Assembly (NCBI RefSeq): GCF_021917145.1
Contig: NC_061061.1
Location: 336,336 to 400,335, forward strand
DNA length: 64,000 bases
Source: Hypomesus transpacificus
Lineage: Eukaryota; Chordata; Actinopteri; Osmeriformes; Osmeridae
Direction of reading: 5' to 3'
Shown here: one piece after another, positions 59,411-64,000 of the stretch
Layout of the letters: every line of letters begins with the position of its first letter
Numbering within the stretch: position 1 is the first letter of the stretch
The notes under the pieces: model-generated
Seen by the model: only the letters and a program-made list of their open reading frames with translations
Told to the model about the DNA's origin: nothing
Database searches by the model: none
Position numbers and translations under genes: made by a program

Positions 59411-60192
59411 AGTGTGATTCATCAATCTTCCTCCAGTTCACAGGTTCACAGCTGTGTTCTTCAGTTCTACCACTTGTTTTAAGGGCCATCCACATGATAA
59501 AAATAACTCAAAACGATGAAAATACTGTGCCATATCATTTGAATATATATGCCCACACTATCACTATAAAAACAGGAGTGTTAACAAAGTGTACATTTAG
59601 GATCACCTTCACAGCAGCTTGTATAGAGGCCGCCCCTTTAAACACACCGACAGTCAATCAAAGGAGATTTCACACCTGGTTTTTAGATGAACATAATTAG
59701 TAAACCTAAAAGCACATTTAGGCTTTTGATGGACAAGTTCCAATGAAAATCAAGTTAATCCGTATTGTTTGTGTCCTAGTGTGAGCAGTCGTTTTGTCTG
59801 CGCCCAGAGTTCAGGCCCTGCCTTGTACCGTAGCTCATGCTCTACAACACAATTAATAACAGGAACAAAGGACTCGGATACAGTACTGGAAGTAAGGCTA
59901 TTCCAAGTGCAGAGATCTAATTGGTTGGACTATCTAAAAACTATATTTTTTTAAATGACGGCAATTGTTCGATGACAAACAAAACAGTTTTGACCGAATA
60001 CCAAACTGACGATTATGGATACAAACACAACAAATGAATCCATTCTGTTGACGTAGAGCCTCTCCCAGGGACAGAACCATGTTGGCTGCTCTTACATGAG
60101 TTTGTTCTCCAGCTTCTGCTTCTCAAGGACACAAAAAACAACTGTCACTTGTTTTCAGGTCAAGTCCGAGGTTGGAGGTCAGAGGTCAAGGG

Positions 60193-63100
60193 TCATAAGG
60201 CCACAAGGGTGCATGGGTGTTTGAGTTTGCAAGGCAGGACTCCTCTGTTGAGCTGGTAAAACTCTACCAGCTGGATGAGGTCAGTGAACTTGGTGGCGGC
60301 GTCGTCAAGGCTGAAGAACACTTGTCCCTCCTCTTCACACTGCCCTCCGCCGTCCAATCAGAAAACAGAAAAAGAAGGAAGAGGACCAATAAGAAAGAGA
60401 GAAACACGCTGATTCACCCTCTGTGCCCCATCGTGTACCGTAGGCCATCACAAAATGCTCAGGAAGATCAAAATAGGGACTGTTCTTATCTGCCACCTTA
60501 AACATCTGTAAACATTTATCCCCTCGTCTTATTGTTATCAGAGCAGGCTTACCGTCAAAATCTGGAAATGTTTGATCTTCTGGTGATGGCACAGAGTGAG
60601 GACGAATGCCTTGGGATTGCTCTGACTGACCCTCAGCAGGAACAGCCTGAACACACAACACACAACGTCACACCAGCCTGAACACACAACGTCACACCAG
60701 CCTGAACACACAACACACAACGTCACAACAGCCTGAACACACAACGTCACAACAGCCTGAACACACATCAGTCGACATCAGAACAAAAGTTCTCTTGCTA
60801 GCTCTCTACTAACAGTATTTCCATGTGAATATATTTATTTAACACCTGCAGTCAAGTGCTCTAACCACTGAGCTATACCCTCCCACCGTAATGCCCTGGC
60901 CCCAACAGTAACGGGATCGTGCTAGGAGGGCAGCTTGTGGAGCCTGTCTCACCCGTCCACCTGGCCTTGCTGGTACACCATCCTGTGGGACTCCTCACGT
61001 GTGATCCTGCCATGGAACCACAGCTGGGTGCTGTGAATCACTGGACGAGGAGGAGGGAAGAGAGAGAGCAGGGGGAGGAGTCAAAGAAGCAGCGGGAGGA
61101 TAGAGACCAAGACAGAGATGAAAAGGAGGAGAGGGAGAGGGTAGAGGAGAGAGACTGTTAGGAACGGAGTTCCTCTCATCACCACTAGCTACCGGCATGC
61201 TGTGATAAATGCATCTCATCTTGCGTAGATCACATTCATGAATAAACAATTTGCTTTGACAATAACCAAAATGTAAGAAACGAAAATAGTGTACACCACA
61301 CAAATATGCGTGTGGTTGAGTTCGTACCTGAGCTTAAGGATGAATGATGTAAGGGGCTTGGATTGGCTGTGTTCAGTCTTTGACTTTTCTTCTGAGAGAC
61401 GCAGTCACACATCCACACAAACACATCCACACAAACACATCCACACAAACAACACAGGTTAGTTCATGGACCAGTATCATGTAAATGTAAATTCATTCAT
61501 AACTAGTGACATGAGAAGACTAAACCAAACCAATGTCAACACTGCACTCTGATACTGCCACACAAACACAGAGGACCAAAGCATAAATACTCAAGACAAC
61601 ATTCATGTAAACAATCTCAGTGGTCTAGACTTATGCACAGTTGTGTAGGCCTTTGAGTTAGTGGCAGTGTGCCAGCCTCCAGGTTATTATTGTACCAGTG
61701 TGTTTATGTACCAGAGTGTATATTTGTACAGTACCAGTCTGGTACAGTATATATGTGTATACAGTATATATACTGTATCTGTTTCTGTCAGCCTCACCCT
61801 CCAGGCATGTGCCTCCTCCAGCGCAGCACTCTGGGCCTCCACTGGGTTCTCGATCACACGGCCGATACGCCCAGAGAAGTCCATGGCCACCAGGGAGTTT
61901 TCGGATACGCTCCGCTAGGGGGCGACAGAGAGCTGGCTCGTCACATTGCATCACCGTGGTGATTTGTGATGGCAGTGTCTTTGTTGTGAATAATGTTAGG
62001 GTAAGTATTAAAAAGCCTGTGCAGAAATATTCAGGCTTGATCTGTGTTTCTGATGAAACATGAGCGAAGCACCCTACCAAGCCATTTCTGCTATCTCCCT
62101 TCACCTAGTCATTAGGTTTAATCAGGTCTAATCTACTGTAAAGTATTCAATTAGCAAATTAACCAAATCAACGTACCGAGGTGGGGTGTTGGGGTGCACC
62201 TGCCACTTCTGGTGTGTGTTTGGAATGGTGTGTGTTTGGAATGGTGTGTGTTTGGAATGGTGTGTGTAAAGAATGAGACTTACCATTGGTCCTGTGAACA
62301 GCAAGTTTTTTCTCTGCTGTGGGATCTTGTAGTTTTGATACAAAACGATTCCATACTGCAAAAAGGAACACGTCCATGTAAAATGATGACACACCGAACT
62401 GATTCACGGTGGACACAAATGAAACAAATTCAAAGAGTTGTCAGCGCATCATGAGGAGCGCCTGAACGTGTCCCAGTCATGTCTCTGTCTGAACTGCTTA
62501 GTGCACTGACCCCTGGACAGCTGACATCCCTCGGTAACAAAGGCCTGTTGCAATGGCACCGTTACCTTGAAGAGCCGGAAGGCGGTCATCCAGGAAGTAC
62601 GGCTCTGCTCGTCTTCTGCACACAGTATCCGCAGCTCCCGCCCCTCACAGCCGCCTTTACTGGGCTGTCAATCAACACACAGCGACCAATCAGAAAGAGC
62701 TATTGTAATGGATGTCACTGTGCTGAAATTCACTGACCATAGTCACTGTTAACCAGGCCCTCACCCTAACCTAGCCTTCAGCTTTACCCTAACACTGGCG
62801 TAACCCTGACCTGACCCTAACACTGACCCTGACACAAATCTGATCCTGACTTAACCCTGACCCTAACCCTGACCGTAACACAACCCTGACCCTAACCTGA
62901 CCCTGAGCCTAACACAACTCTGGTCCTGACCGTAACACAACCCTGACCCTAACATGACCCTGACCCTAACCCTGTCTCACCCTGTACTGATTACTCTGCA
63001 GGTCAAAGAGCAGTCTCTAGTTTCATAAAGCATCATTTATTTATATTTTTTATGAATACAGTGCAAGGACCATATCTAACTCATTAAGCAGTTGTGGTTC

Positions 63101-63237
63101 ATGGGATGAGACCTGGGTGGACTAACCTTGATGCAGAACTGGTAGTCTGTTGGAGCACAGTGAAGCTTCCTACCAGCGGTGACGGTGAACAGGTTGTTGT
63201 CCTCCAGGTCTGCCAGCAGCTGCAGATGTCTTGGCTC
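60193..63237 (-). CDS. grb10: Growth factor receptor-bound protein 10, C-terminal part (PH end, BPS, SH2)
   Basis: Adaptor that binds activated insulin and growth-factor receptors. Eight exons (minus): 63237-63127, 62664-62566, 62355-62284, 61914-61798, 61391-61328, 61040-60953, 60646-60553 and 60339-60193. All are GT-AG with consistent phases and end ...CTLVAL stop. The first three give the PH domain end ([53 protein letters not shown]). [20 protein letters not shown] marks the BPS region. SH2 runs from [20 protein letters not shown] through [18 protein letters not shown] to [19 protein letters not shown]. The phosphotyrosine Arg of FLLR is kept; the next residue is Val where the Grb10 sequence I remember has Asp. 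Upstream exons (RA, start of PH) must lie beyond position 64000. Grb7 and Grb14 are paralogues; the SH2 and BPS match Grb10 best, and ddc linkage supports it. Confidence 0.92.
60655..60768. repeat. 22-bp minisatellite that repeats the acceptor of a grb10 SH2 exon
   Basis: Five units of GCCTGAACACACAACGTCAC plus AM. On the minus strand each contains GTGTGTTCAGGCTG, the same junction as the true acceptor at 60646. Confidence 0.9.
60845..60888 (-). mobile_element. tRNA-Cys-like 5' half (SINE head or tRNA fragment)
   Basis: Minus strand GGGTATAGCTCAGTGGTTAG then AGCACTTGACTGCAGGTG matches the 5' half of a tRNA with GCA anticodon. The 3' half is absent, so it is not a functional tRNA gene. Confidence 0.6.
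62200..62272. repeat. 16-bp TTTGGAATGGTGTGTG repeat
   Basis: Three to four tandem copies about 15 bp from the donor of the grb10 exon at 62284. Confidence 0.85.
62758..62990. repeat. Degenerate CCCTGACCCTAA repeats
   Basis: Imperfect 6- and 12-bp units (CCCTGACCCTAACC, CTGACCGTAACACAAC) in a grb10 intron; resembles but is not telomeric repeat. Confidence 0.8.
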
Positions 63238-63257
63238 CTGAGGAGAAGAAGCCCACA

Positions 63258-63480
63258 TCAGCCAGAGCCCAAACACCTGTCTGGTACACCTGCAGCTAGC
63301 TCACACATCACCCAAACACCTGTCTGGTACACCTGCAGCTAGCTCACACATCACCCAAACACCTGTCTGGTACACCTGCAGCTAGCTCACACATCACCCA
63401 AACACCTGTCTGGTACACCTGCAGCTAGCTCACACATCACCCAAACACCTGTCTGGTACACCTGTAGCTAGCTCACACAT
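63258..63480. repeat. 43-bp minisatellite in grb10 intron
   Basis: Five copies of CCCAAACACCTGTCTGGTAC plus ACCTGCAGCTAGCTCACACATCA, starting about 20 bp upstream (gene sense) of the exon acceptor at 63237. Confidence 0.93.
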
Positions 63481-63975
63481 CTCACCTGTAGCTAGCTCAC
63501 ACATCTCACCTGTAGCTGGTGCTGGTCGTGTATTGCATGCCGCACTGTCTGATCAAAATGACAGTTCTATCTACAGTCAGAGCTCGCGCAAGAAGGTGGA
63601 ACGTAAGGGAGATACCCTTTCCAAAAACGCGTAAGGGCGTAATAGTTTGTGAAAGACCCAGAGAAACACAAATATCCGACAAGGAAAAATCCCCGTCAGT
63701 TTTGGAATTCCTGCCAGACAGATTTTTTAAGGTCTCGAAAAGAGGACATGTTGGGTCACCCTACACACATCCCACCTGTAGCTAGCTCACACATCTCACC
63801 TGTAGCTAGCTCACACATCTCACCTGTAGCTAGCTCACACATCTCACCTGTAGCTAGCTCACACATCTCACCTGTAGCTAGCTCACACATCTCACCTGTA
63901 GCTAGCTCACACATCTCACCTGTAGCTAGCTCACACATCTCACCTGTAGCTAGCTCACACATCTCACCTGTAGCT
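63478..63975. repeat. 24-bp minisatellite interrupted by unique DNA
   Basis: CTCACCTGTAGCTAGCTCAC plus ACAT repeats at about 63478-63520 and 63770-63975, derived from the neighbouring 43-bp unit. About 240 bp of non-repeat sequence (63525-63768) separates the two blocks. Confidence 0.9.
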
Positions 63976-64000
63976 GGCTAACATAACCCCTTCACCTGCC

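Noticed and set aside
60335..60661. 108-aa open frame overlapping grb10 exons
   Set aside because: It is in a different frame from the SH2 coding sequence and runs through an intron; the correct frame gives a perfect SH2 match.
60845..60888. Functional tRNA-Cys gene
   Set aside because: Only the 5' half is tRNA-like; the T-arm and acceptor 3' strand are absent.

Overview
This window is nuclear DNA of a vertebrate, almost certainly a teleost fish. Every gene is split by GT-AG introns. One gene has the fish-type FISNA-NACHT architecture with an N-terminal pyrin domain. A Tc1-like transposon, tRNA-derived SINEs and Harbinger-like MITEs of the kind common in fish genomes are present. The species cannot be fixed from sequence alone.

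Layout: all supported host genes read on the minus strand. (1) 279-2861 and 5545-8554: two tandem gamma-glutamylcyclotransferase genes (ggct), four coding exons each, predicted 231 and 184 aa. (2) 12451-21290: a PYD-FISNA-NACHT NLR gene. Its exons splice in frame up to the end of NACHT, but two of its tandemly duplicated LRR exons carry a frameshift or stop. An apparently intact 1.66 kb Tc1 element sits in one of its introns. (3) 21.3-31.2 kb: gene-poor and transposon-rich, with a 2.4 kb Harbinger-like element, a diverged segmental duplication, and a TRIM-like LTR element whose empty site is preserved in the other duplicate. (4) 31700-54079, plus a probable 5' non-coding exon near 55.7 kb: a complete DOPA decarboxylase gene (ddc), 13 coding exons, exactly 480 codons. 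(5) 60193-63237: the last eight exons of grb10 (end of PH, BPS, SH2); the gene continues beyond the right edge. Adjacent ddc and grb10 matches the known vertebrate DDC-GRB10 linkage.

The most striking property is the density of minisatellites. Many lie directly against exons. In three cases the tandem unit contains the splice site itself: the acceptor of the last ddc exon, the donor of ddc exon 3, and the acceptor of a grb10 SH2 exon. The two ddc arrays have reading frames that stay open into the exon, so use of a repeated splice site would add in-frame peptide repeats. Long open frames inside these arrays are by-products of repeat periodicity and are not reported as genes.

Functionally the genes are unrelated: glutathione-cycle enzymes (ggct), an innate immune sensor (NLR), an aromatic monoamine synthesis enzyme (ddc) and a growth-factor receptor adaptor (grb10). 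No operon-like cooperation is implied. Exon boundaries were set by hand from GT-AG sites, reading phase and remembered family sequences; no database search was run.
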